Assembly: GCF_018324205.1 (NCBI RefSeq)
Contig: NZ_AP023356.1
Span: 9,554,501 to 9,618,500 of the forward strand
DNA from: Actinoplanes ianthinogenes
GTDB lineage: Bacteria; Actinomycetota; Actinomycetes; Mycobacteriales; Micromonosporaceae
Length of the DNA stretch: 64,000 nt
Direction: 5' to 3'
Shown here: piece after piece, positions 7,835-17,400 of the stretch
Position numbering within the stretch: position 1 is the first letter of the stretch
How the letters are laid out: every line of letters starts with the position of its first letter
Made by a program: the position numbers and the translations under genes
Notes under the pieces: generated by a model
Database searches by the model: none
Told to the model about the DNA's origin: nothing
The model's input: the letters and a program-made list of their open reading frames with translations, nothing else

Positions 7835-8419
7835 GTGGTCGTTACAGGTGACGTGCATCCACAGCCGCCACGCCGCACCACTCACGTCCAGGGCACCCCG
7901 CGCAACCGGCTGGTCTACGACCGGTGGGGGCGGTACGGCCGGCCGGTGGTGCTGCTGCACGGGCTGTTCTACGACCGGACGATGTGGTGGCCGGTCGCCG
8001 CCGAGCTGGACGGCGGTTGCGCGGCGGTCGCGGTGGACCTGCCGGGGCACGGCGACTCGGTGGCCCGGCACGACCTGTCCGGGCTGGTGACGGATCTGGC
8101 GGCGCTGGTGCACGGTCTCGCTCTGCACCGGGCGCCGGTGCTGGTCGGGCACGGTGCCGGGGCGGCGCTGGCGCACGAGTTCGCGACCCGGTACGCGGTG
8201 CAGAACGTGATCGCGGTCGACGACGGGGAGGTTTCTGTCGTACCCGAGGCGTACCGTCAGTTCGCTGTGCGAAGGCCGGACGCGGCACTGGCCGCGGCCT
8301 ACCGGGAGTGGTCCGGCGTCCCGGTCCGGGCGGCGCCGCAGGCGCACGTCGCCGACGGGCCGTTCCCGCACCTGCGGGACCCGGCGGCCTTCGCCGCGGT
8401 GCTGCACGGCCTGGTCTGA
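7835..8419 (+). CDS. Short alpha/beta hydrolase lacking the nucleophilic serine
   Basis: 194 residues from a GTG start. The fold is recognisable by VVLLHGLFYDRTMWWPVAAEL, VDLPGHGDS and the elbow LVGHGAGAALAHEF. The elbow reads GHGAG where the family has GHSxG, so the nucleophile is glycine. A histidine equivalent to the catalytic one is present in PFPHLRDP. It is also about 70 residues shorter than usual, lacking much of the cap. This argues for a non-hydrolytic role or a decaying enzyme. It starts 14 bases after the RmlD-like gene and precedes the VOC gene by 13 bases, so all are likely one operon. Confidence 0.75.
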   Translation: MVVTGDVHPQPPRRTTHVQGTPRNRLVYDRWGRYGRPVVLLHGLFYDRTMWWPVAAELDGGCAAVAVDLPGHGDSVARHDLSGLVTDLAALVHGLALHRAPVLVGHGAGAALAHEFATRYAVQNVIAVDDGEVSVVPEAYRQFAVRRPDAALAAAYREWSGVPVRAAPQAHVADGPFPHLRDPAAFAAVLHGLV

Positions 8420-8432
8420 TCGAGGAGGGGTT

Positions 8433-9146
8433 ATGATGATCGGTACGTTGCGGGCGGTGGTGCTCGACGCGCCCGACGCCCGGCGGCTCGCCGCGTTCTA
8501 TCGTGCGCTCGGCGGGTGGACCGAGCGTTACGCCGAGGACGACTGGGTGGCGCTGGGGACCCCGGACGGGTGGCGCGTCGCCGTCCAGCTCAGCCCCGAC
8601 CATGTGGCGCCCCGGTGGCCCGACCCGGCGTTCCCGCAGCAGGCGCACCTCGATCTGCGGGTGCCCGATCTCGACGCCGGCGCGGCCCGGGCCGCCGAGC
8701 TGGGCGCCACGCTGCTGCAGAAGAACGAGCGGTGGTACACGCTGGCCGACCCGGCCGGGCACCCGTTCGACCTCTGCCTGGACACCACGCGGCAGGAGAC
8801 CACGCTGATGGGCGTGATGCTCGACTGTCCGGACGCCGAGCGACTGAGCACGTTCTGGTCCGAGGTCCTCGGCAAGCCGATCACCTACGCGGCCGAGGGC
8901 ATGGCGATGATCGGCGAGGACGGGGCGCAGCCGCTGCTGTTCCAGCAGATCGGCGACTACCGGGCGCCGCAGTGGCCGGACCCCGCGCATCCGCAGCAGT
9001 TCCACCTCGACGTGACGGTCGACGACGTGGACGCCGCCGAGACCGCGGTGCTGAAACTCGGCGCCACCGCCCTGCACCCGGGCGGGGAGAACTGGCGGGT
9101 CTACGCCGACCCGGCCGGCAAACCGTTCTGTCTCTGCTGGGACTGA
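8433..9146 (+). CDS. Two-domain VOC (glyoxalase/bleomycin-resistance-like) protein
   Basis: 237 residues starting at tandem ATGs after GAGGAGGGG. Two tandem VOC modules each follow the pattern of an N-terminal VVLDAPDARRLAAFYRALGG-like strand-helix, an Asp-Pro-rich QWPDPAHPQQFHLDV segment and a closing DPAGxPFxLC. The histidines in QAHLD and QFHLD are candidate metal ligands. VOC proteins bind metals, antibiotics or small metabolites; the substrate here is unknown. It is the last gene of the plus-strand group and converges with the ECF sigma gene. Confidence 0.85.
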   Translation: MMIGTLRAVVLDAPDARRLAAFYRALGGWTERYAEDDWVALGTPDGWRVAVQLSPDHVAPRWPDPAFPQQAHLDLRVPDLDAGAARAAELGATLLQKNERWYTLADPAGHPFDLCLDTTRQETTLMGVMLDCPDAERLSTFWSEVLGKPITYAAEGMAMIGEDGAQPLLFQQIGDYRAPQWPDPAHPQQFHLDVTVDDVDAAETAVLKLGATALHPGGENWRVYADPAGKPFCLCWD

Positions 9147-9153
9147 GGGCGGC

Positions 9154-9726
9154 TCAGACCCGGAGGGTGGCGCGTTCGTCGTCGAGCAGCAGGCGGCGCA
9201 GGCGTCCCAGGGCCCGGGCCCGAGTCGGGCCGATCGCGCCGATCGGCATGCCCAGCCGGGCGCTGAGCTCGGTGTAATGGGCGTCCGGGTCGGTGGCCAT
9301 CTGCCACAGCAGGCGGCGCTGGCGTTCCGGCAGCTGGGCGAGGGCCCGCCGGACCGAGGCCGCCTGCTCGGCGCGCAGCAGATCCGAGTCGGGGGCGTCA
9401 CCGGGCTGGGTGAGCCAGTCGTCGAGGACCGGGACCGGGCACTCGCGGTCCCGGCCGGCGACGGCGTGCAGGCAGAACCGGCGCATCGTCACCGCCAGCC
9501 AGGAGCCGACCGCCTCCGGGCACTGGAGCCGGTCGATCCCGTTGAACAGTTGCAGCCAGGTCGCCTGCAACAGGTCGCCGACCTGGTCCGGTGGGATGCG
9601 GAAGCGGCGTGCGATCAGCCGCAGCCGCGGGGCGTACGCCTCGACCAGCCGGGCCCACGCCTGCTCGTCCCCGGCCCGGGCCGCGCAGACCACCGCCGCC
9701 AGATCGTCCACTGTCGTGTGCCGCAT
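9154..9726 (-). CDS. ECF-family RNA polymerase sigma factor
   Basis: 190 residues from the ATG at 9724-9726. Region 2 (about 15-85) has GDEQAWARLVEAYAPRL and the DLLQATWLQLF promoter-melting helix. Region 4 (about 125-180) has ALAQLPERQRRLLWQM followed by the helix-turn-helix ELSARLGMPIGAIGPTRARAL. It is a minimal ECF sigma with no C-terminal extension and no anti-sigma gene beside it. It diverges from the MFS pump, with a 122-base shared upstream region, so control of that pump is possible. Confidence 0.9.
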   Translation of the reverse strand: MRHTTVDDLAAVVCAARAGDEQAWARLVEAYAPRLRLIARRFRIPPDQVGDLLQATWLQLFNGIDRLQCPEAVGSWLAVTMRRFCLHAVAGRDRECPVPVLDDWLTQPGDAPDSDLLRAEQAASVRRALAQLPERQRRLLWQMATDPDAHYTELSARLGMPIGAIGPTRARALGRLRRLLLDDERATLRV

Positions 9727-9848
9727 GGTCGCCTCCGTCAGCCCGCACCGGTCGTGACCACTGAAGACTGCCGAGAGTGACGACCACATCGCACCGGGGA
9801 AATCCCTGGTGTCCCGCGAAAATCACACGTTCGGGGCAGAATCCGGGC

Positions 9849-11123
9849 ATGCTTCGTGACACCCTCCCCGAGCGCCGGGAGGCGCGCTGGCTGCTGCTCG
9901 GCGTGCTGCTCAACTTCCTCGGGCGGGGCCTCACGGTCCCGTTCCTGTTCATCTACCTGACCGACGTGCGCGGCCTGGCGGACGCGCTGGCCGGGCTCGC
10001 GGCCGGTTGGTTCGGCGTGGTGATGCTGGTCTTCGCGCCGATCGGCGGTTCCCTGATGGACCGGTTCGGCGCCCGGCCGGTGGCCATGATCAGCCTGCTC
10101 GTGCAGGTGCTGGGCGGGGTCCTGCTGGCGTTCGCGGACACCCCGGCGCTCGCCTTCCTGGCGATCTTCGTGTCGGCGGCCGGCAACGGTCCGGTCTGGC
10201 CGGCCGGGAGCACCATGCTGGCCCAGCTGACCGGTGAGCGGGAGCGGCAGCGGGCGTTCGCGTTGCAGTTCGCCCTGCTCAACATCGGGATCGGGCTGGG
10301 TGGCCTGATCGCCGGAGCGGTCGTCGACGTCCACCGCCCGGCGACCTTCCAGGCGATCTACCTGCTGGACGCCGCGACCTACCTGGTTCCGCTGGTCATC
10401 CTGCTGGCCATGCCGTCGATCGGCCGCCGGCCCGGCGAGCCGGGCCAGGCCCGGGCGGCCACCGGCGGCTATCGCGCGATGGTCCGCGACCGCCCCTTCC
10501 GCCGCCTGCTGATCTTCGGGCTGACCCTGATGACCTGCGGTTACGCCCAGCTCGAGGTCGGCTTCGCCGCCTTCTCGGTACGCGTCGCCGAGGTCGGTCC
10601 CCGCGTCGTCGCCTGGGCCATCGCGGCCAACACCCTGATCATCCTGGTTGCCCAGATCCCGGTGATGCGGCGGTTGGAGGGCCGCAGCCGCAGTCGCAGC
10701 CTGGCGGTGGTCGGCGTCGTCTTCGGGGTGGCCTGGCTGATCCTCGGCGCGGGCGGCCTGGCCGGTGGCCACCGCCCGATGCTCGCCGCGGCCCTGGTGA
10801 TCGCCTGCATGGTCGTCTTCGGGCTGGGCGAGACCGTGTTGCAGCCGATGCAGCCCGCCCTGATCAACGCGCTCGCGCCGGACGACCTGCGCGGCCGCTA
10901 CAACGCGGCGAACACGATGAACATGGGCATCGCCACGGTGCTCGCGCCGATCACCGCCGGCCCGCTGATCGGCGCCGGGCTCGGCGGCGCCTGGGTGATC
11001 CTGATCGTCGGCGGCTGCCTGATCGCCTCGCTGCTGGCCCTGCTCCTGCACCGCCACGTGACCGCGGCCCAGGACGGCACCGCCACCGCCGAGGTGGCCG
11101 GTTCCGCCCGCCCCACCGGGTGA
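9849..11123 (+). CDS. MFS transporter, drug-efflux type
   Basis: About 424 residues with 12 predicted membrane helices. The start is taken at the ATG at 9849 (MLRDTLPERRE); an upstream in-frame start is possible but its product looks non-coding. The cytoplasmic loop GGSLMDRFGARPV between helices 2 and 3 is the MFS motif A, and a charged loop near the middle (IGRRPGEPGQARA) separates the two six-helix halves. Efflux of a drug or metabolite is likely from family habits, but the substrate is unknown. Its 3' end is in a perfect palindrome shared with the convergent CPBP gene. Confidence 0.88.
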   Translation: MLRDTLPERREARWLLLGVLLNFLGRGLTVPFLFIYLTDVRGLADALAGLAAGWFGVVMLVFAPIGGSLMDRFGARPVAMISLLVQVLGGVLLAFADTPALAFLAIFVSAAGNGPVWPAGSTMLAQLTGERERQRAFALQFALLNIGIGLGGLIAGAVVDVHRPATFQAIYLLDAATYLVPLVILLAMPSIGRRPGEPGQARAATGGYRAMVRDRPFRRLLIFGLTLMTCGYAQLEVGFAAFSVRVAEVGPRVVAWAIAANTLIILVAQIPVMRRLEGRSRSRSLAVVGVVFGVAWLILGAGGLAGGHRPMLAAALVIACMVVFGLGETVLQPMQPALINALAPDDLRGRYNAANTMNMGIATVLAPITAGPLIGAGLGGAWVILIVGGCLIASLLALLLHRHVTAAQDGTATAEVAGSARPTG

Positions 11124-11140
11124 CGTGCACGTCACCCGGT
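11115..11140. terminator. 26-bp perfect palindrome between convergent genes
   Basis: ACCGGGTGACGT at 11115-11126 pairs with 11129-11140. The centre GC makes the whole 26 bases self-complementary. It overlaps the stop codon of the MFS gene and ends 6 bases before the CPBP stop, fitting a bidirectional terminator. The absence of a loop also allows a protein-binding site. Confidence 0.5.
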
Positions 11141-11146
11141 GCAGCA

Positions 11147-11944
11147 TCAGCGGGACACGACCGCCAGGTCGGCGCGCCGGGCCGGGGTGAAGAGCTTCGA
11201 GCCCAGCAGGGGCAGGCAGAGCACGGCGAGGGCCAGATCGGTGCAGAGCAGCAGCTGGACGCTGCTCAGGTCGCCGAGGAGCTCCTCGCTGAGCAGGCCC
11301 ATCACCACGTTGTTGCCGGAGTGGGCGAGGCTGGTCACCCAGACCGAGCCGCTGGCGGCGTACAGCCAGCAGAGCAGGATCTCGAAGAGCAGGAACATCA
11401 CGGTCCACAGCGGCAGGCTGATCGCCCGGTCGGTGAACTGGGCGTACCCGAGGAAGGCGAGCGGGTAATGCCAGACCGCCCAGATCAGGCCGGTGAGCAG
11501 GATCGACCCGCGGGGCCGGCCGGGCAGCAGGCGCGGCCAGAGGAAGCTGGTCCAGCCGAACTCCTCGCCGAAGTAGGCGGGCGTCATCACCACCTGGGCG
11601 ATCAGCAGGAAGATCAGCTCGCCGCCGTCGAGCCGGGGCTCCCACCAGCCGGCCGAGACCGCGCAGGCCAGCATCATCAGGGTGACCCCGAGCGGCGCGA
11701 GCAACCCGGCCAGCCACAGTTTCGCGGGGCTGCGCCAGGTCAGCCCGGCGCCGGCGAAACCCTCCCGGGTGACCCAGCGGCGCACCACGAACGCGCCGAT
11801 CGCCGGGACGAACGCCACCGGCAGCTGCACCAGTGGGTTGACCAGTGACCAGCCCAGTCCGAGCCGCGCCACGAACAGGTACGGCCAGACCACTCCGAAC
11901 GAGATGGCCAGATAGACAACGATTCCCTTGACCCGCATCGACAT
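11147..11944 (-). CDS. CPBP family intramembrane metalloprotease (CAAX/Abi type)
   Basis: 265 residues with about eight membrane helices. The family motifs are present in order: EEFGW (EExxR-like motif 1, with W in place of R), FxxxH-type WAVWHYPLAF and the third histidine in AHSGNN. These residues form the glutamate/histidine metal-binding active site of Rce1-like proteases. The family includes CAAX-type proteases and bacteriocin self-immunity (Abi) proteins. The local genes give no prenylated or peptide substrate, so function is open. Confidence 0.85.
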   Translation of the reverse strand: MSMRVKGIVVYLAISFGVVWPYLFVARLGLGWSLVNPLVQLPVAFVPAIGAFVVRRWVTREGFAGAGLTWRSPAKLWLAGLLAPLGVTLMMLACAVSAGWWEPRLDGGELIFLLIAQVVMTPAYFGEEFGWTSFLWPRLLPGRPRGSILLTGLIWAVWHYPLAFLGYAQFTDRAISLPLWTVMFLLFEILLCWLYAASGSVWVTSLAHSGNNVVMGLLSEELLGDLSSVQLLLCTDLALAVLCLPLLGSKLFTPARRADLAVVSR

Positions 11945-12144
11945 GCCCCGAGCAGATCATCGAGCCGGGATCGCGGTCACTACCGGTGACCACCGCCTCG
12001 GGGTGTGGCCAGGTACACCATGAAACACATCAGCGTTCTTGTTCCGGAACCATTAACGGAGCCTTAAGAAACCTTGAGCGTGTCGCGGACCCGCCGAATG
12101 CTGGGCCCTCCCCCATCGGCAAGCATCGTTCAGGAAGGTCCACT
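11945..12144. promoter_or_regulatory. Divergent promoter region, CPBP protease / secreted lectin protein
   Basis: 200 bases between two divergent starts. It is AT-richer in the middle (AACCATTAACGGAGCCTTAA around 12049-12068). AGGAAGG at 12132-12138 is a good ribosome site for the ATG at 12145. No exact operator was identified. Confidence 0.4.
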
Positions 12145-14358
12145 ATGACCGCTCCCCACCACCGCCGTCCCGGGCGGCGGACCCGCTGGCTGGCAGCCGG
12201 CACGATCGGCCTGGTCGTCGCCGGTCTCGGCGTCGCCGGCATCACCGAAGCCCTGGCCGCCGCCAGCGGCACCCTGGTCAGCTCCGCGAACGGCAAGTGT
12301 CTGGACGTCACCGGCGGCAGCACCGCCAACGGCAACCAGCCACAGATGTGGACCTGTTCCACCGGGCCGAATCAGAGCTGGACGCTGGCCGACAACGGCC
12401 AGGTGCAGGCGCTCGGCAAGTGCCTGGACGTGGCGAACAACGCCACCACCAACGGCGCGGTCGTGCACCTCTGGGACTGCTACGACGCCGTCGCCACCCA
12501 GAAGTGGACGCTGACCGCCGGTCGCGACCTGGTCAACGTCGCGGCGAACAAGTGCCTCGACATCAAGGACAACAACCTCGCCGACGGCGCCAAGCTCCAG
12601 CTCTGGGACTGCTCCGGCGGCGCTAATCAGAAGTGGACGTTCTCCGGCGGCACGACCACGCCGACCACGCCGGCCACGCCGCCGAGCACCGTGCCGACCA
12701 ACCCGGCCAACCCCGACCTCGGCCCGAACGTCACGATCTTCGACCCGTCGATGAGCGCGTCGACGATCCAGAGCAAGCTGAACTCGGTCTTCAACGCGCA
12801 GGTCAGCAACCAGTTCGGCAACGCCCGGTACGCGCTGCTGTTCAAGCCGGGCACCTATGCCAACGACGTCAACGTCGGGTTCTTCACCCAGGTGGCCGGG
12901 CTCGGCCTGACCCCGGACCAGGTGACCATCAACGGTCACGTGCACGTCGAGGCGGACTGGTGGCCGGACGGGTCGCAGAACGCCACGCAGAACTTCTGGC
13001 GCTCGGCCGAGGGTCTGTCGGTGACCCCGGGTGACGGCCTCGACCGGTGGGCGGTGTCGCAGGCGGCGCCGTACCGGCGGATGCACGTGCGGGGCAACCT
13101 GGCGCTCTCCGACGGCGGCTGGTCCTCCGGCGGCTTCATCGCCGACTCCAAGATCGACGGGCAGATCCAGTCCGGGACGCAGCAGCAGTTCCTGACCCGC
13201 AACTCGGCGATGTCGAGCTGGTCCGGCTCGAACTGGAACCAGGTGTTCGTCGGCTCGACCGGCGCGCCCGCGCAGAGCTTCCCCTCGCCGCCGTACACCA
13301 CGGTCGGCTCGGCGCCGACGATCGCCGAGAAGCCCTATCTGTACGTCGACGGCGCCGGCGCCTACCAGGTGTTCGTCCCGGCGCTGCGCAGCAACGCGTC
13401 CGGCACCACGTGGGCGAACGGGTCGCCCGCCGGGACGTCGCTGCCGATCAGCACCTTCTACGTGGTCAAGTCCGGGGACACCGCGGCGACCATCAACGCG
13501 GCCCTGGCCGCCGGCAAGAACCTGCTGGTCACCCCGGGTGTCTACCACCTGAACCAGACGCTGAACGTGACCCGCGCCGGGACCGTGGTGCTCGGCCTGG
13601 GCCTGGCCACCTTCGTGCCGGACGGCGGCGTCGACGCGATGCACGTGGCCGACGTGGACGGGGTGCGGATCGCCGGGCTGCTGCTCGACGCGGGCACCAC
13701 CAACTCGAACATCCTGCTCCAGGTCGGGCCGGCCGGGTCGACGGCGTCGCACGCGGCGAACCCGGCCGTGCTGTCCGACGTGTTCGTCCGGGTCGGCGGC
13801 GCGATCGCCGGCAAGGCGACGGTCAGCGTGCAGATCAACAGCAACAACGTGATCGGCGACCACGCCTGGATCTGGCGGGCCGACCACGGCAACAGCGGGA
13901 CGGTCGGCTGGACCACCAACACCGCCCGCAACGGGCTGGTGGTCAACGGCAACAACGTGACGTTCTACGGCCTGTTCGTCGAGCACTACCAGCAGTACCA
14001 GACGATCTGGAACGGCAACGGCGGGCGGACCTACTTCTACCAGAACGAGATGCCGTACGACCCGCCGAACCAGGCCGCGTACATGAACGGGAACACCCAG
14101 GGGTGGGCGGCGTACAAGGTGGCCGACTCGGTCACCAGTCACGAGGCGTGGGGGCTGGGCAGCTACTGCTACTTCAACGTGAACTCGTCGGTGGTCAACG
14201 CGCGGGCGTTCGAGGTACCGGCGGTGAGCGGGGTCAAGTTCCACGACATGGTGACGGTCTCGCTGGGCGGCACCGGAACGATCAGCCACGTCATCAACAA
14301 CACCGGCGCGGCCGCGAACAGCGGTCACCAGGTCACCTATCTGACCGCCGGGCCGTGA
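12145..14358 (+). CDS. Secreted ricin-type lectin (CBM13) plus beta-helix protein
   Basis: 737 residues from the ATG after AGGAAGG. A twin-arginine-like basic N-terminus (RRPGRRTRW) precedes a hydrophobic signal helix and an AAAS cleavage region. Residues about 40-165 are a complete three-lobed ricin B lectin domain with three QxW repeats (KCLDV and QSWT/QKWT copies), binding carbohydrate. A Thr/Pro linker follows, then about 550 residues rich in Asn, Gly, Val and Thr, with NGLVVNGNNVTFYGLF-type turns of a right-handed beta-helix like GH55 or pectate lyases. It probably acts outside the cell on a polysaccharide. The catalytic residues could not be identified. Confidence 0.8.
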   Translation: MTAPHHRRPGRRTRWLAAGTIGLVVAGLGVAGITEALAAASGTLVSSANGKCLDVTGGSTANGNQPQMWTCSTGPNQSWTLADNGQVQALGKCLDVANNATTNGAVVHLWDCYDAVATQKWTLTAGRDLVNVAANKCLDIKDNNLADGAKLQLWDCSGGANQKWTFSGGTTTPTTPATPPSTVPTNPANPDLGPNVTIFDPSMSASTIQSKLNSVFNAQVSNQFGNARYALLFKPGTYANDVNVGFFTQVAGLGLTPDQVTINGHVHVEADWWPDGSQNATQNFWRSAEGLSVTPGDGLDRWAVSQAAPYRRMHVRGNLALSDGGWSSGGFIADSKIDGQIQSGTQQQFLTRNSAMSSWSGSNWNQVFVGSTGAPAQSFPSPPYTTVGSAPTIAEKPYLYVDGAGAYQVFVPALRSNASGTTWANGSPAGTSLPISTFYVVKSGDTAATINAALAAGKNLLVTPGVYHLNQTLNVTRAGTVVLGLGLATFVPDGGVDAMHVADVDGVRIAGLLLDAGTTNSNILLQVGPAGSTASHAANPAVLSDVFVRVGGAIAGKATVSVQINSNNVIGDHAWIWRADHGNSGTVGWTTNTARNGLVVNGNNVTFYGLFVEHYQQYQTIWNGNGGRTYFYQNEMPYDPPNQAAYMNGNTQGWAAYKVADSVTSHEAWGLGSYCYFNVNSSVVNARAFEVPAVSGVKFHDMVTVSLGGTGTISHVINNTGAAANSGHQVTYLTAGP

Positions 14359-14363
14359 TGGGC

Positions 14364-14400
14364 GTGCCCGGGAGCGCCCTGCCCCCGCGCTCCCGGGCAC
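14364..14400. terminator. 14-bp stem hairpin between convergent genes
   Basis: GTGCCCGGGAGCGC at 14364-14377 pairs exactly with 14387-14400, loop 9 bases. It sits between the ends of the lectin gene and the TIR-CHAT gene and should terminate both. Confidence 0.7.
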
Positions 14401-17400
14401 TCACTCCAGGTCGCCGGCGAGCCACCGGCCGAACATCCGCAGCTCCACGGCGTCCAGGCAGTCCAGGTCGTCCTCACCGGCGGCGACCTGGGCGGCGTCG
14501 TCGCCGAGCACGGCGCGCATCTGGCGGCGGAACACCGTCCACGGCGGCCCGTCCGGCGCGGCCGGGTCGTCGAGCACCTTCAGCGCACGCTCCCGGCCGT
14601 GCCGGGTGACCTGCCCGACGAAGAACATCACCGACGGGCCCAGCGGGGACTTGGTCATCCCACCCGCCTCGCGGTAGGCCGTGTACAGGTCCATCGCCCG
14701 CTTCCGGGCCGCGACAGCCGCTTCGGTACGACCGGCCGCCCGCTCCAGGCGCTCCAGCATGCTCCAAACCAGCCAGGGTTCGACGGCCGCGCCGTAGGGT
14801 GCCAGGCAGTCGAGCGAGCGCCTGATCTCCCGGCGCGCCTCGTCGTGGCGGTCGAGTTCGAGCAGCATCAGCGCCACGTTGCCCCGCGCCCGGCCCTCCG
14901 AGGCCAGGTCGTTCATGGTGACGAACAGGTCCGCCGCCTGCCGGCCGAACGCGACCGCCTCCTCGAACCGGCCCATCAGGGCGTAGACGTTGCCCAGTTC
15001 CAGCAGGCAGCCGGCCTGGCCCTTGCGGTCGTCCTCGCGGACCCGGATCGCCAGGGACTCGCGGAACGCGTGCTCCGCGGCGTCCGGCTGCCCGGCCTGG
15101 GCGTGCACGTCGCCGATCTGGTGCCAGAACCCGGCGACCATGAGCGGCTCGCCCAGCGTCTGGAAGGTGTCGCGGGCCTGCTGCTTGGCGTGCAGTGCTT
15201 CGGCGTACCGAAGCTGGGCCTGGCGGACCGAACCGAGCTGGGCCCGGGAGATGGCCGCGGCCCGGACCTCGCCGGCTTGCGCGAAGCGCGCGATCGCCTC
15301 CTCGAAGGATTCCCCGGCGTCGATCAGCCGGCCCAGCGCGAGCTGACTGTTGCCGATCTCCGCGAGCACCGTGGTCTCCAGCCCCTCGTCGCCCGGGATC
15401 TCCCGGGCGCGCCGCTGCGCCTCGGCGAACGCCACCAGCGCCGCCTCCGGATCGTCGGCCTCGGCGAGCACCTGGCCCAGGCTCAGGTAGGCGGTCGCGG
15501 TGTCGTGGGCGGCCAGCGGGTAGGCGTCCGGGCCGGCGGCCAGGCATCGGTCGACCAGGTGCTGGGCCGCGGCCCGCGCGGCCGGCAGGTCGCCGCTGTC
15601 CAGCAGGCGCGAGGCGTCCGACGCGTCGGCCTGGAAGCGGGCGCCGGACCAGCCGGTCAGCTCCGGCTTGGCCTGCTCGCGCACCCGGATCGCGTGCGCC
15701 GTGGCCCGCGGCCGGCCCAGGTCGCCGAGCAGGGCCAGAACCTCGTTGGCGGCCGTGACGACCTCCTCCGCGGGCCGCCGGCCGGCCAGCGCGTCCAGCA
15801 TGCCGAGCAGGTTGGGGATCTCCAGCACGGTCAGCTCGCGGGCCCGGTCGGCGTCCGCGCCGAACTCCCAGCGCCGCAGCCGCGCGGTCAGCGCGAGCAT
15901 GGCGTCGGCCCAGCGGGAGCGGAGGTCCGCCGCCCGCTCGTCGGTCAGCTCGCCGAGCAGGTAGGGGGCCAGGCCCGGGTCCAGGCCGAGGTGCCCGTTG
16001 TCCAGGTCCTCGGCGAGGCCGACCTCGATCAGCTCGGTGGCCAGTTCGCGGGCGGCTTCCAGCCGGAGCCCGGTGGTGGCTTCCAGGACGCTGAGGTGCA
16101 CGCCGCCGTGGCAGACGGCGACCGCCGGCACCTGCTCGCGGGCGCGGGGCGACAGGCGGCGCAGGGCGAGTTCGACGCTGGCGTACAGCGAATTCTCCCG
16201 ATCGCCGGGATGCCGCTCGTCGAGACGGGCCATCAGCGTCCGCAGGTCGGCGGTGGTCGCGGTGACCCCGCTCCGGGCGACCTCCCGGGCCAGCAGCACC
16301 AGCGCCCGGGCGTGGCAGGCGACCGCCTCCACCAGGTCGGTGATCTGCTGCGGCGCCTCACCCGCGTCCGTCGCGGGCGGGGTCCAGCCGTGCTGTTTCA
16401 TCACCTCGCCGACCAGCTCGACCGCGTCCGGGCGGTCCAGTGCGCCCAGCTCCCGGACCTGGCCGTGCCTGCCGAACGGATCGGGCAGCGGCTCGCGGGT
16501 GGTGAAGACGAACCGGGTGCGCGGATCGGCGTGCAGCAGGCCGCGGAACAGGGCGAAGATCTTCGCGGGGGCGTCGGCGTCGTCCGGCAGGACGCTCTCG
16601 CAGTTGTCGACCACGACGATGGTGGCCTGATCGGTGAGGGCGCGCTCGACCGGCTGGGCGGCGACCTCGAGATCCGGGTACTGCGCGACGGTGTACCGCG
16701 GGCCGGTCAGCTGCCGGCCGAGGGTGTCCAGCACCGCCCGGGCGTCGCGGTGGTGCTCCAGATTGACGAACGCGGCCCGCTGGAAACGGCCGGTGCGGAC
16801 CAGCCAGCGGGCCAGTTCGATGGTCAGCGTGGTCTTGCCCTGCCCACCGATGCCGCGGACCACGGCCCAGTCCTGCCGGTGCAGCAGGCGTTCCAGGGCG
16901 AGCAGCTCCCGGCTGCGGCCGCGGAACCGGTGCTCCGGGGCGTCCGGCAGGTCGCCGAGGCTGAACCGGCGGCGCGTGGCCTCCAGGCGCCGGACCGCGG
17001 CCGGCGGGATCTTGGTGATCAGTTGCGGATCCTGTTCCTCCTGGTAGAGCACCGGCACGAACCAGTCCTGGAGCAGCAGCTCGCCGGCGCCGAGGACCCG
17101 GCCGCGGGCCCGGTCGGCGTACAGGGCCTGCTGGCCGGCCAGCATCGCGGCGCCGACCCGGGCGCCGCGGGCCAGTTCGGCATAGAAGCGCTGCACGAAC
17201 CGGCGGGACGTCTCCACCAGGACGCTGTGGCTCATCGCGACGACCGAGGTGACGCCCTCGTCGAGCAGCCGGGCGGCGACCGAGGCGGTGGGGTCCCGCT
17301 CCGCGGCCGCCGACTGGCAGGCCTCCAGGAAGACCAGTGGGATCCGGTGCCGGCGGACCAGGCCGGCGAGCTGGGCGGCGTCGATGAGGTCGAGGCGGCG

